Source of the DNA: Lachnospiraceae bacterium UBA935
GTDB taxonomy: Bacteria > Bacillota > Clostridia > Lachnospirales > Lachnospiraceae
Assembly: GCA_002293525.1 (NCBI GenBank)
Contig: DBDJ01000013.1
Coordinates: forward strand, 1-64,000
Reading direction: 5' to 3'
DNA: 64,000 nucleotides
Both the position numbers and the translations under genes were made by a program. The notes beneath the pieces are model-generated. The model did not search any database. It saw only the letters and a list, made by a program, of their open reading frames with translations, and was not told where the DNA came from. Positions 17,915 to 27,180 of the stretch are shown here, one piece after another. Numbering within the stretch: the first letter of the stretch is position 1; every line of letters begins with the position of its first letter.

Positions 17915-19176
17915 TTCTTGACAGTGCCATTCCTACCATAGGTCCGATCGTAGTGGCCTGCAATCTGACGGCCATGTTGCTGTGCCTGCGTCCTAAACGC
18001 AGCATATCCTTTATCTTAGTAATCTATGCGATCTGCTTTCTGGCGGTACATGCGCTTACCATAGCCGTGGGCATTATCGGCATGCCGCTCGTGCGTTACT
18101 GCGGACTGCTGTTCTTGCCGGTGAATCTTTGGTTATTTAAAGGGCAGGTGTTTCATAAGGTATTTGCCTTCTTTATGTTGTATCAAGTGACCGCATTGCC
18201 TACTCACCTTTTAGACGCACTTTTCGGTATTACCATGGGCTACACGGATCCAAACGCGCTGACCTTTTACATCGTAGCTTCTCTTACCATCCTAGCCATA
18301 TACATGTACTTCGTATTTCGGTTTGGCCGGCGGATATTCGAGCGTATGTTTATGGATGGACGGCCGCTGGCATGGGCGTTGTATTCATTCGGGGCATTTT
18401 TTTCATTTTTATTTGTGCTTTCCATTGACTGGCGGGATGTCGGCGCCCCCCTTTATTTTGTGCTGATGCTGTTCCTCCTCTGGAGCATCGCTGTGCTGTG
18501 CTTTACTATCATAAACACGCACGAAAAAGCGGCGCAGACGCAAAATGCCGAAACACTTGCCTTACAGATGAGTGCGATGCGTGAGCAGACGAACGCAGAA
18601 AAGAAATATCGGGAAGATATGGAGATCTTGCGCCACGACATGCGCCATGAGATGGGTGTCATCATGGAGCTTTACCACACCGGCAAGATTGACGAGGGAA
18701 AGGCGATATTTGCTGACTGGGAAAACACGCTTGCCGAGACGGTACCAGTGCTTTTATGCGCGGAACCGATGTTGAATGCGGTGCTCACCCGGTTCGAACG
18801 CAAGGCGAAGGATATGAAGATCCATCTCCATGTAAATTCAGACATACCGGACAAACTGCCCGTCGACACCATAAAGCTCTCGGTCATGGTATCCAATGCC
18901 CTCGAAAACGCGCTGGTCTCCACTGATAAAGTACCGGATGAGAGCGAGCGGATCATCCGTGTCAAGTTGCTTAAAAACGGCGAACAGATTGGCCTTGAGG
19001 TGACAAACCCCTGTACTGTACCGGTGGAGTTCGATGAAAAAGGCCTGCCGGTAACGAAAGAGATCGGCCACGGCATAGGTGTGCGCTCTATCGCCGCGTT
19101 TGCCCGGGACAACGATTATATACTGGCTTTCAATAATAGCGATGGGAATTTTACGCTGCGGCTTGTCATGGGCTGA
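17911..19176 (+). CDS. GHKL-type sensor histidine kinase (AgrC-like)
   Basis: A 421-residue protein with about six membrane helices in residues 5-205, a coiled linker, a DHp-like segment ILRHDMRHEMGVI (phospho-His near 243), and a GHKL ATPase with N-box VSNALENAL and G-box GHGIGVRSI. This layout is that of AgrC/ComD-type receptors, which normally partner with LytTR response regulators. None is present here; the gene is translationally coupled to the AraC regulator instead. It may have lost or never used a receiver partner, or signal to one elsewhere. Confidence 0.85.
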   Translation: MILDSAIPTIGPIVVACNLTAMLLCLRPKRSISFILVIYAICFLAVHALTIAVGIIGMPLVRYCGLLFLPVNLWLFKGQVFHKVFAFFMLYQVTALPTHLLDALFGITMGYTDPNALTFYIVASLTILAIYMYFVFRFGRRIFERMFMDGRPLAWALYSFGAFFSFLFVLSIDWRDVGAPLYFVLMLFLLWSIAVLCFTIINTHEKAAQTQNAETLALQMSAMREQTNAEKKYREDMEILRHDMRHEMGVIMELYHTGKIDEGKAIFADWENTLAETVPVLLCAEPMLNAVLTRFERKAKDMKIHLHVNSDIPDKLPVDTIKLSVMVSNALENALVSTDKVPDESERIIRVKLLKNGEQIGLEVTNPCTVPVEFDEKGLPVTKEIGHGIGVRSIAAFARDNDYILAFNNSDGNFTLRLVMG

Positions 19177-19183
19177 CGATCCG

Positions 19184-19256
19184 ACCCTGTTTAGCTTAGC
19201 CGATTTAGCCTACCCTGTTTATCTTACCTTATTTAGCCTATCCTGTTAGCTTATCT
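19184..19256. repeat. 28-bp imperfect tandem repeat
   Basis: Two adjacent copies (19184-19211 and 19212-19239, pattern ACCCTGTTTAKCTTASC...TTTAGCCT) and a partial third copy fill the gap between the kinase stop and the convergent end of the big minus-strand operon. Confidence 0.7.
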
Positions 19257-19895
19257 AATAAAGCCGTGTAATTTGATGCCCTTATAATGCTTGCATATAC
19301 AGTCAACCAGCTCCCTGTTATGACATCCCGTTAAATCGGCGATGACATAGATCAGTTCCTCGCCAAAATCATACCTTTTAATAAAATCCATCCGCCTTTC
19401 CCAAGCTGGATGGATATAGGCATCTTTATCATTTTGCCCCACGCAGTTCTTCTTGAACTGCATAGCCTCAGCACCTTGTGCCGCATCACCGTCAAATGCC
19501 CTTAATATCCCGCCAAAATCCGCATGGACTTCATTTACCCAATATACAAATCTCCCCTGCTTGGAAAACGGCTCAAGGAAAAAATAATCGCCCTCCTGGT
19601 GAGTCAGTTCATGACCTATCGTCAACTTGAAGGCATCATGCATCATTCTGTCATCACCATAAAGAGCAATAGCCGCCGCCCATTCCGCATTCAGAAGAAT
19701 AAGCCCCGGAACAGTGGCCGATGCATTAGGAACATGACCGCCGCAATCCCACATCCAAAGGAATAATATTTTTATTCCATCCGGTCTGTAAGCAGCTATT
19801 TCCCGATCAATGAGGTGTTTCCAATTATCAGGCAGCGGGCGCCCCGTCTTTTTAGCCTTGCGCAATACATGCGCTTCTATAAGAGGCCCAACCAT
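19251..19895 (-). CDS. Putative zinc metallopeptidase (HExxH)
   Basis: A 214-residue protein with the zinc-peptidase motif HELTH at 95-99 and a downstream NEVHAD (121-126) whose Glu or His could be the third metal ligand. No signal peptide or membrane segment is seen. It is the last gene of operon A, 1 bp after the upstream gene. The role is unknown: an effector that cuts proteins, or a processing enzyme for the system, are both possible. The reading as a peptidase rests on the motif only. Confidence 0.65.
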   Translation of the reverse strand: MVGPLIEAHVLRKAKKTGRPLPDNWKHLIDREIAAYRPDGIKILFLWMWDCGGHVPNASATVPGLILLNAEWAAAIALYGDDRMMHDAFKLTIGHELTHQEGDYFFLEPFSKQGRFVYWVNEVHADFGGILRAFDGDAAQGAEAMQFKKNCVGQNDKDAYIHPAWERRMDFIKRYDFGEELIYVIADLTGCHNRELVDCICKHYKGIKLHGFIR

Positions 19896-19896
19896 A

Positions 19897-20367
19897 TTAT
19901 ACGCTTAAATCAGTATAAAACCGCTGATATTCCTTGGGAATATTGGCTTGTATCTTATTAAGGTAAAACTGGTATTCGGCTTTATAAAATTTCCCGTCAC
20001 TGATAATTTTTTTTCTGACTGAATCAAGGATCGTGAAAGCTTCCTCATAATATTTTCGGGAAGTATCATATTCTTTATCCGTCCGAACGTTATATTTTAT
20101 GTCATAACTGGCATCAGAAAAGTCTTGCTCCTTGGTTTGACGTTCTTCAATGATTGATCCATCCTCGAGATCAACAATTGCCCAGGTTGCTGGTCGGTTT
20201 ACTTTCCCGGCAGCGATGTCTTCCTTGGTATAGAAAAACACAAAAACAGCAAGATAATATCTGTTCCCTTCCGTATATATCACCGGATATGATGTGCTAT
20301 GCGGAGCTTTAACTCCCCCTAAAATATCTCTCTGGATTTTCTGATTGATTTCCCTGCTGCCTATCAT
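19897..20367 (-). CDS. Protein of unknown function (operon A)
   Basis: A 156-residue soluble alpha/beta protein with no family I recognise. It has a compact N-terminal strand-rich half (YPVIYTEGNRYYLAVFVFF, then WAIVDLEDG) and a helical C-terminal half. It lies between another unknown gene and the HExxH gene in tight spacing, so it could be an inhibitor or partner of one of them; this is inference from position. Confidence 0.6.
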   Translation of the reverse strand: MIGSREINQKIQRDILGGVKAPHSTSYPVIYTEGNRYYLAVFVFFYTKEDIAAGKVNRPATWAIVDLEDGSIIEERQTKEQDFSDASYDIKYNVRTDKEYDTSRKYYEEAFTILDSVRKKIISDGKFYKAEYQFYLNKIQANIPKEYQRFYTDLSV

Positions 20368-20379
20368 CGCTCTTCCTTT

Positions 20380-20859
20380 CTATAGTTTCGTTCTTTCGAA
20401 CTGCTTACATAAAGCTAACATTTCCTCTACAGAAACCGCTAATTCATTTCTCTGCGGGCTGGCCATATCCTTGCCATCTTTCTTGTTATATATATACACT
20501 ACTTTCGCATCCCTTAATTCAGAACTGTCCACATATTTCCGGCATATGTTTTTATCTTCAAGTTCCCATCCAGGCAGCACGCCCGCGGCAAATCTTAACA
20601 TTACCTTTCCATTTGCTATTCCTCCGTCTTCGCTTCTTATCTCCCACACGGATGGGGTGTGGGGTAAGCCGGCATCATAGCTTGCCCAAAATTCAACATC
20701 AAATATATCAGTTAATTCTTCCTCTTCAATCTTCCTATAATAAACATCTCTATCCTTTTGGAAGTCGCTATCCGCTTTTTCCTGATGCCTAGTAATGATT
20801 TCTTTTTTTCTGCGATTTAATATATACACGAATATCTTTTCTTTATACTTTGCTAACAT
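20380..20859 (-). CDS. Protein of unknown function (operon A)
   Basis: A 159-residue, charged protein beginning with a Lys/Arg-rich helix (RRKKEIITRHQEKA) and continuing as a mixed domain with VWEIRSEDGG and KVVYIYNKKDG strands. I recognise no family. It follows the papain-like gene directly and may be its immunity protein or cofactor. Confidence 0.55.
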   Translation of the reverse strand: MLAKYKEKIFVYILNRRKKEIITRHQEKADSDFQKDRDVYYRKIEEEELTDIFDVEFWASYDAGLPHTPSVWEIRSEDGGIANGKVMLRFAAGVLPGWELEDKNICRKYVDSSELRDAKVVYIYNKKDGKDMASPQRNELAVSVEEMLALCKQFERTKL

Positions 20860-20876
20860 TATTCACTCACCTTTCT

Positions 20877-22877
20877 CTAAATAACCGGCATAAAACGGCC
20901 CTGTTTCCATATTGCTACCAATGTCTCTTTTCCGTCGCAATCCACCTTATAAATAGCACCCTCGGTTATATCATGACCTTCTCCATAATCATATTCCGGA
21001 ACTAAATGCTCAGCACTTCCTGTAAAACCAGTCCCTGTACAAGGAGGCGACCACCATGACTGGCTGCCATCCATCTTAGGATAATCATCATTGGACGGGC
21101 AATATCTTGAGGTGAATCTCATGACATACAAATCGCCGTTATTTTCAGCCGAATCCTTATAGGGCGTATTTGCATAATCAAGTCTAAGCGTCTCATAAGC
21201 CTGTTTCATATTATTCGTATATGGTCCCGCATCCTCTGCTCTCGAAATACTTCCCGACACCTGTAATTTAGGACTCTCATCCTTAGTATACGCTACAAAC
21301 AGGTCATATGAAATCACTTTTTGCATTACTGTCTCATCGGTAACCGCCGGCACACTTTCGCGAAGTTTCTTTAGCTCGTTCCGTCTCTCAATCTGTGCAT
21401 CGGATAGGTTATCGTTAAACTGTGAATTATCTTTAAATAAACCATCCAGATTTTCATTAAAACCGCAGGTAGTTGCATTATTTGTCTCAACAAGTTCTTT
21501 CTTTTTATCTGTTTCAATCCCGCTTTCGAAACTACCGTTTTCAGAAAAATTGTCTCCCCTAAAAATATCATTTATTTCTTTTTGCTCATCGGTCAGTTCC
21601 GCGCCCGAGGCGGTTTTCTCTGTATTAGAAAGCTTGGGACGATCATCACCATCTTTTTCCTGGTTGGATACCAGAATAACCGTCGGATCTGTTACAGTAT
21701 GCCTGTCATCACCCTGATACATAGCTTGAAATTTATTTCTGTCTACGAAATTTACGCCACCACCCGAATCAATAATATTAAACCCGATAACACTGCCATC
21801 CTCAGCCCGGAGCGGGCTGTCTACCATTATCCAGTGATCAGAAGGCGAATTATCCTGCTGAAAAAGACCGCTGCCTGTAACATCGCCTTTCTCGTCCCAT
21901 AAAGTAGCTGAATCCACGCCGATAATAGCTACCGTCTTAGGATCATCAAGCCGGTCAGCCAATTCATCTATACTTAAACATGTGTCATTCTTGTAAACCT
22001 CTGTATTTATTTTACTGTCCGGGTGCTTAACATTATCTATTATTGCCACTATATCTTCAGCTGTAGTTGCTCCCTTGAGATCTGGATCATCACTATTTAG
22101 ACATAGATCATTATCCATAGCCTTATGAAGGACATCATTCTCGTTAAAATCAGAGGTGCCCGTAACCCTGTTTAATGTGTTGGCAACGGATGTCGGTCCG
22201 CACGTTCCATTAGCGCCAAGGTCATTTTGGCCTTGCTCATATGAAACATTTTCAAACATAGCACTGCGGTCCGCACCATCATGATGCTCCTTAGTAGGAA
22301 CATCTTTTTGTTCTTTCTCATTCGCGGCTTCCCCTTGCGGCTCTGCTGTCTTTTCTTCCGCATCCGGGGCTTCCCTTTGCGACTTTGCTGTCTTTCCTTT
22401 CTCCGCCGGAGCTTCCCCTTGCGGCTCCGCTGGCTTTTCTTCCGCGGCCGGGGCTTCCTTTTGCGGCTCCGCTTCAGCTTTAGAGGGTGCTTTAGCTGGC
22501 TCATTATCAAAATCAGAAAGCGCTTGATCGACACTCTTATCTGTAGTCATGTCTGATGCCTTTGCTACTTCTGGTTTATCAACAGGAACATCCTTAGGAT
22601 TCTCGCTTGTTTTGGCGGAATCGTCAAAATCGCCCAACTGTTTTTCGGCTGCCTTATCTGTTGTTTCATTACTTTTATGCCGGCGTTCTTCCGGAGCGTC
22701 CGGTTTTGGGGCTTCTCCAGAATATTCAAGGGCTTTCTTCCCTGAGTTCATTTCCTTATAGGTCTTATCAAAGTCATTTGCACCACCTCCGTCACCTAGG
22801 CCGCTGCCTTTGTTGTTAACCTCTTTTACCTCTGCGCCAGTATTATTTGTCTCATTGTTGCGATTTGAAAAGTCCAT
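20877..22877 (-). CDS. Large protein with disordered head and papain-like cysteine peptidase domain
   Basis: 666 residues in three parts. Residues 1-205 are disordered and acidic, with imperfect Pro/Glu/Ala repeats at about 136-186 and two copies of a DFD-containing motif (near 82 and 121). Residues 206-400 look like a papain/C39-type peptidase: Cys226 in NGTCGPTSVANTL, His348 in SDHWIMVDS, Asp370 in NIIDSGGG. The C-terminal ~130 residues form another domain with YVMRFTSRY and several cysteines, which I cannot name. No secretion signal is present. Cysteine-peptidase effectors with flexible heads are common in polymorphic-toxin and conflict systems, so an effector role is plausible. Its place late in operon A fits that. 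Confidence 0.6.
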   Translation of the reverse strand: MDFSNRNNETNNTGAEVKEVNNKGSGLGDGGGANDFDKTYKEMNSGKKALEYSGEAPKPDAPEERRHKSNETTDKAAEKQLGDFDDSAKTSENPKDVPVDKPEVAKASDMTTDKSVDQALSDFDNEPAKAPSKAEAEPQKEAPAAEEKPAEPQGEAPAEKGKTAKSQREAPDAEEKTAEPQGEAANEKEQKDVPTKEHHDGADRSAMFENVSYEQGQNDLGANGTCGPTSVANTLNRVTGTSDFNENDVLHKAMDNDLCLNSDDPDLKGATTAEDIVAIIDNVKHPDSKINTEVYKNDTCLSIDELADRLDDPKTVAIIGVDSATLWDEKGDVTGSGLFQQDNSPSDHWIMVDSPLRAEDGSVIGFNIIDSGGGVNFVDRNKFQAMYQGDDRHTVTDPTVILVSNQEKDGDDRPKLSNTEKTASGAELTDEQKEINDIFRGDNFSENGSFESGIETDKKKELVETNNATTCGFNENLDGLFKDNSQFNDNLSDAQIERRNELKKLRESVPAVTDETVMQKVISYDLFVAYTKDESPKLQVSGSISRAEDAGPYTNNMKQAYETLRLDYANTPYKDSAENNGDLYVMRFTSRYCPSNDDYPKMDGSQSWWSPPCTGTGFTGSAEHLVPEYDYGEGHDITEGAIYKVDCDGKETLVAIWKQGRFMPVI
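22319..22472 (-). repeat. Degenerate tandem repeat inside the papain-like gene
   Basis: The DNA encodes about four imperfect copies of a 14-16 residue unit of the form EPQGEAPAEEKTA. Copies differ in sequence but keep the frame, as expected for a flexible protein spacer whose length can change. Confidence 0.6.
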
Positions 22878-22955
22878 ATGTTACCCCATGTCCGCTCCCG
22901 CTGTCGGATCATAATCAGCTGCGGTTTATCTTTTCCGTGTGGAACCCGCTCACAT

Positions 22956-23975
22956 TCACGCCAAGGTAATTGTTAAACATCTGGTGGCTTCCTGCCAAGT
23001 ATAGTAAAACTGGGAAGTATAGCCGCTTCTTGATGCCGCGCTCATGATTTTTTCCTCCAGATATTTCAGCGGATTACTTCCCATGGAAATCGCCGGCGAT
23101 ATTTTCAGCTGCATGGTTTTGTTTCGATATTTTATGTGTTTGCTGATAATATCCTCAATCTGTGACTCACTATAGGCGTAAAGATGGTTTGCAATAAAAT
23201 ACGACAGTTTCTGGGAACCGCATTTCGGTGTCGACCGGAAATCCCACTCATGGTCCACTGCTATTTCGTCGTCATCCAACCCAAAATAATCGTAGGAATA
23301 CATGTGTGTTGTTTCATATGTATTTGTATCCCAAGTAGCATCAATATGAAAGAACTCTCCCTGGTACTCCATGATGTTCCATACGTGATCGACTTTGGAA
23401 GTGTGACGATAGGAGGACTTGCCTTTAACAAGCATGCCTTTCATTCCAAAGTACTGAGCTATAAGAGAAAAGGCACTTGCGAAGCCGTCACATACCGCCA
23501 GATGATTGACCAGTGCGCCATAAGCATTGTGCGACATGGGGGTTCTGCTTTTCCCCCTTTCGATACTTTTTAATTCGTCCGTATCATACTTGACATTTCT
23601 CTGTAAGAACTCTGAAATCCCCATCAGGATCTCTTTATCATTCTTGGCGTTCTTATCTATTTCCCATACGGCATTCTCTAAGGCTTTTTTTAACTGAATC
23701 CCGCATTGCTCTGCCTGTCTTTTGTTCAAGCAGCCCACAAAATTCATTTGCTTGCTGTAGAAGCTCCCAATCGTACGGATCATGGTCTTATTGAAGTAGA
23801 TGATGTCCGGATTATCGCCTAGCACGGTAGCCAGGACTTCCATGATATTCACGTTGCGCTTGACCCGGGAAATATCACACGATGCTGCCTGCCGCCGCAT
23901 CGCCTCTTCAAAAAGACCATAGGCAACCTGTTCATCTTTATTTAACTGGCCGTAGCCCAATCCATAAGTATTCAC
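22956..23975 (-). CDS. Transglutaminase-like protein (operon A copy)
   Basis: A 339-residue protein with the transglutaminase/cysteine-protease triad: Cys162 in AVCDGFASAF, His197 in KVDHVWNIM, Asp212 in FHIDATWD. A helical domain precedes it (1-110). The GTG start is preceded by GGGAG six bases upstream. A clear paralogue (42454-43446) lies in operon B with the same order of domains and a similar C-terminal tail. Members of this fold cut or crosslink peptides. Whether the two copies modify system components or targets is unknown. Confidence 0.8.
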   Translation of the reverse strand: MNTYGLGYGQLNKDEQVAYGLFEEAMRRQAASCDISRVKRNVNIMEVLATVLGDNPDIIYFNKTMIRTIGSFYSKQMNFVGCLNKRQAEQCGIQLKKALENAVWEIDKNAKNDKEILMGISEFLQRNVKYDTDELKSIERGKSRTPMSHNAYGALVNHLAVCDGFASAFSLIAQYFGMKGMLVKGKSSYRHTSKVDHVWNIMEYQGEFFHIDATWDTNTYETTHMYSYDYFGLDDDEIAVDHEWDFRSTPKCGSQKLSYFIANHLYAYSESQIEDIISKHIKYRNKTMQLKISPAISMGSNPLKYLEEKIMSAASRSGYTSQFYYTWQEATRCLTITLA

Positions 23976-24011
23976 TCATAACTCCCGTGCAGCATGCCGG
24001 CTATGTCTAAC

Positions 24012-27000
24012 TCACATACTGTTCTTAACACAATACAGGGCAACCTTGTACTGCGAAGCTCTTTTATTTTCGGCGATTTCGTACAACATAATATTCATAA
24101 ATACCTGATCTTTGATAAATTTATCTAAGAAAACCACATAACGGTCAAGGCCTTTATATACCTTGTCAGCCCAGCCCGCAGCGGCCTTTCTGATTTCAGG
24201 GGTCAGCATTGAACTGCTCTTTATGCCAGGCGGAAGCTCCGGCTCATACATCCTGATCAGGTCATGGCAGTTTAACAGCCGCATGATCAGCTCCGCTAGT
24301 ATATTTTTATCGCTGCCTTTTTTCCATTCTCCATAAAAATCAGTAGTCAGTTTTTCTGTTTTTAGCTGGGCTGTCTTGTTGACTCCCGGGGAATTATCTT
24401 TTATCACATCTTTTAACCAAGTCAGGTTATATTTCTGGGTTTGCGACTCATTTATTAGCTCCTCAATAAGAAGATACAGCATTTCCTTCTCAGCACAAAG
24501 ATCATTGCGTCTTGCCGTTTCTTCCTCATAACGGTCGCTGCATTTGTCGATTTTAGTCAATACCGTCTCCAGCCAGTCATTCTGGAATATGGCCGCAACA
24601 CCCTTGTCCAATTTACTCAACTCCAATATCTGTTCATCACTAAGACCGATCGAACGGCCGATCGACTCACAGTCCGTGGCCTCAGGGAGCCGCATCACTA
24701 TCTTAGTGTTGGTGTTTTTGATAGCAGAAATGTCAACCGCCGTAGGCGACTGGTCAACAATAATAAAACCTTCCCCATAGGTTCTCATCTCCGCTATAGA
24801 ATTGCTGATCATTTCCACCGATTTCCCTTGTACATTGGCTGATTCCTGTCCCTGGTCAGTCGAAGTTTTCTTCAGCAGGTTGTGGGCTTCTTCCATAATG
24901 GTAATATGATGCAGCGGCAGGTTGGTTCCCCTTGACGTCGCCTGCCGGAACTCGCTTAGTTTGAGGACGATAACCCCCATAATTAAAGCTTTTGTTTCCG
25001 TTGAACCTACCCTGCTTAAGTCGATAATAGTATTCTCATTGAACAAGATGCTGTCAGCGACCGGCACCCCGTTAAATATCTGACCGACCAAGCCATTGGT
25101 CAGACCTTCTACCCTTGTTACCAGGGCGCCGATATAATTCCCCTTGGCTTCCGCGGAAAATTCCGACTCGTTAAGGATGACCGGGAGTACTGTTAAGACA
25201 TCCTTGAAATCGGGAAACTTTCCATTTCCCAAGTCTTGATAGGTAGAGTGATTCAAATCCCAGCCATGCATAATATATACCCGTTCAAAAGATGACTTCA
25301 GCACGGCGGGCATCGCCGCATACAGCGGCCAGCATGCGCTGAATATCTCAATCAGGCGGTCCAGATGTTCCAAGACATGGATCTCCTCATCAAATTCAAA
25401 GGGATTGATACATAGCATTGAGTAGTATTTAGGATTGGTGGTGAAGATATTGATGTCCGGCATCCCGCCAAATGCCAGCTTGTATTCACCCTTGGCAGGC
25501 TCGATAACAAGAAACTTAACATCATTTTCCGGCCGCGTCACCTCATCAATTAGCTTATATGTGGTATTCGACTTGCCGGAACCGGTCGAACCGGTAATGA
25601 AGCAATGGGATGATAATGTCTCTAGGTTGAGCATGACGCGGTTATTCTGGAAAACCTCTCCCATATGATAGATAGCGCCAAGGTTCACCACCCGTTTCGG
25701 CTCGGCTCCGCCCTTACGGAAAACATTGCGGCCAAACTCGGCTGACTCTATAGAGGTAACGCCGCTGACCGATTTATGCGGCAGCCCCATCAGGATCGGC
25801 AGCTCCACACCGCTGATCAGCGATGCCGCGGTTATTTCTTGGGCTTCATAATCCGGCCCGGCAAAGGATGCTTCATATTTAAAACGCGGATGTAAGCCGT
25901 AGCGGAGGTATTCCATGATCTGTAATGATTTTTCATGGTGTTCATACTCACTGTCCCAGATATTGATAAAGGAATTTTCCACGCTGGTCTTTTCACCGGC
26001 AACCAGGGCTTTATATGTATTAGCCGCAACGATAGCCACTTCTTCCTTATCGGCAATGAAATAACACGCACTGTCCCATAGGCCATAAGATTCGCAGTGC
26101 TTGATCCTGTCGAGCTGTTCGTCAATCTTTTCCAACAGCTCCTCAACGGTCTTATTATGTCTCGTCAGCTGAATGCTTGCTGATGTTCCGCGGGTGTCTG
26201 TCTTGGTTACCGTTTTAGTGTCGCTGGCAGTCTCTGTTTCCGAATAGTTTTCCGTGTGGCTTTCGCTTGTTCCCTCGCTGCTCCCATAGGATGAATTCGT
26301 TCCCGAACCCGTATTGAAACCGGTGCCGAACAGACCAAAGTTAGAGCCACGGTTATGTGATCTGCCGGAACTTCGGTTGGTTCCTTTATTTTTGCCGGTT
26401 GTATCACTGATCCCGTCATTAACTGACTTGGAAAATCCTTTGCTGATACCGTCTGCAACCGAATCACTTTCATTTTCACCATAGGTCATGACGATTTGCG
26501 AGCACTGCGAAAGAGCCGAATACAGTTCCTCAAGTCCCCTTTTCTTGTCCTCTAGCGTTTGCTTGCTCAAGGGTGATGAAACGAATACCGCCGTATATGT
26601 CTCCCCGGCCATTGAATCAATGAATTTCTCAATACCCTGAACAAATCTGTCCTTGTCATCTTCATCCCGCATGCCGGGCACAATGGAAACCGATGTTACC
26701 GCCATATGAGAATACTCGGACGGTATTTTTTCTTCTAAGAATGCTTCTATCCGCGAGGCATCTTGTTCCCTGATATTTATACCGGGGAAATTGCCTTTAA
26801 GGCTTTTTTTAAGTATCGCCTTGGCTACATCGGGACGCTTGTGGTCGCGGGTACCCAGATAAAAGCTGACACCGGTCTGGTCACTGGATATCGCCAAAAG
26901 AACCGAACTGCCAAAATTAGCAAGCGCGCTATATACACTCACCAGCTTATCATTAATATTTTCATCTAGGTCGTAGACAATTTTGTCGATCTGGAACAAT

Positions 27001-27167
27001 GACATTACAGAAAAGGTCTTTTCATTATCATCCAAAGGAACCGGAACACATTTATCCATGTCGATCAGGTAATTTTTGTTGACAAACAGATCAACCAGCT
27101 CCATTCCCCTGCCCATTACCTCAGCAACATTGTTTTTCAGTTCCGGCGATACCCGCAATTCATCCAT
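24012..27167 (-). CDS. HerA/FtsK-type ATPase (DUF87-like)
   Basis: 1051 residues. An N-terminal domain is followed by a Gly/Ser/Asn-rich flexible linker (about 255-320), then a RecA-like motor: Walker A GSTGSGKSNTT near residue 530 and Walker B HHITIMEEAHNLL near 757, with sensor-like IIVDQSP after it. A helical tail follows. Related proteins pump DNA or protein through ring-shaped hexamers. No membrane segment is evident. It sits between the GAP1-like gene and the transglutaminase-like gene. Operon B has a VirD4-like ATPase and a degenerate ATPase at comparable positions. Confidence 0.85.
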   Translation of the reverse strand: MDELRVSPELKNNVAEVMGRGMELVDLFVNKNYLIDMDKCVPVPLDDNEKTFSVMSLFQIDKIVYDLDENINDKLVSVYSALANFGSSVLLAISSDQTGVSFYLGTRDHKRPDVAKAILKKSLKGNFPGINIREQDASRIEAFLEEKIPSEYSHMAVTSVSIVPGMRDEDDKDRFVQGIEKFIDSMAGETYTAVFVSSPLSKQTLEDKKRGLEELYSALSQCSQIVMTYGENESDSVADGISKGFSKSVNDGISDTTGKNKGTNRSSGRSHNRGSNFGLFGTGFNTGSGTNSSYGSSEGTSESHTENYSETETASDTKTVTKTDTRGTSASIQLTRHNKTVEELLEKIDEQLDRIKHCESYGLWDSACYFIADKEEVAIVAANTYKALVAGEKTSVENSFINIWDSEYEHHEKSLQIMEYLRYGLHPRFKYEASFAGPDYEAQEITAASLISGVELPILMGLPHKSVSGVTSIESAEFGRNVFRKGGAEPKRVVNLGAIYHMGEVFQNNRVMLNLETLSSHCFITGSTGSGKSNTTYKLIDEVTRPENDVKFLVIEPAKGEYKLAFGGMPDINIFTTNPKYYSMLCINPFEFDEEIHVLEHLDRLIEIFSACWPLYAAMPAVLKSSFERVYIMHGWDLNHSTYQDLGNGKFPDFKDVLTVLPVILNESEFSAEAKGNYIGALVTRVEGLTNGLVGQIFNGVPVADSILFNENTIIDLSRVGSTETKALIMGVIVLKLSEFRQATSRGTNLPLHHITIMEEAHNLLKKTSTDQGQESANVQGKSVEMISNSIAEMRTYGEGFIIVDQSPTAVDISAIKNTNTKIVMRLPEATDCESIGRSIGLSDEQILELSKLDKGVAAIFQNDWLETVLTKIDKCSDRYEEETARRNDLCAEKEMLYLLIEELINESQTQKYNLTWLKDVIKDNSPGVNKTAQLKTEKLTTDFYGEWKKGSDKNILAELIMRLLNCHDLIRMYEPELPPGIKSSSMLTPEIRKAAAGWADKVYKGLDRYVVFLDKFIKDQVFMNIMLYEIAENKRASQYKVALYCVKNSM

Positions 27168-27180
27168 ATCTTTACGTCCC

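Noticed and set aside
19184..19256. The 28-bp repeats as a CRISPR array
   Set aside because: Copies are directly adjacent with no spacers, and no cas genes are present.
22281..22556. Arg/Phe-rich reading frame opposite the papain-like gene
   Set aside because: It is a by-product of the repeats encoding Glu/Lys/Pro on the other strand.
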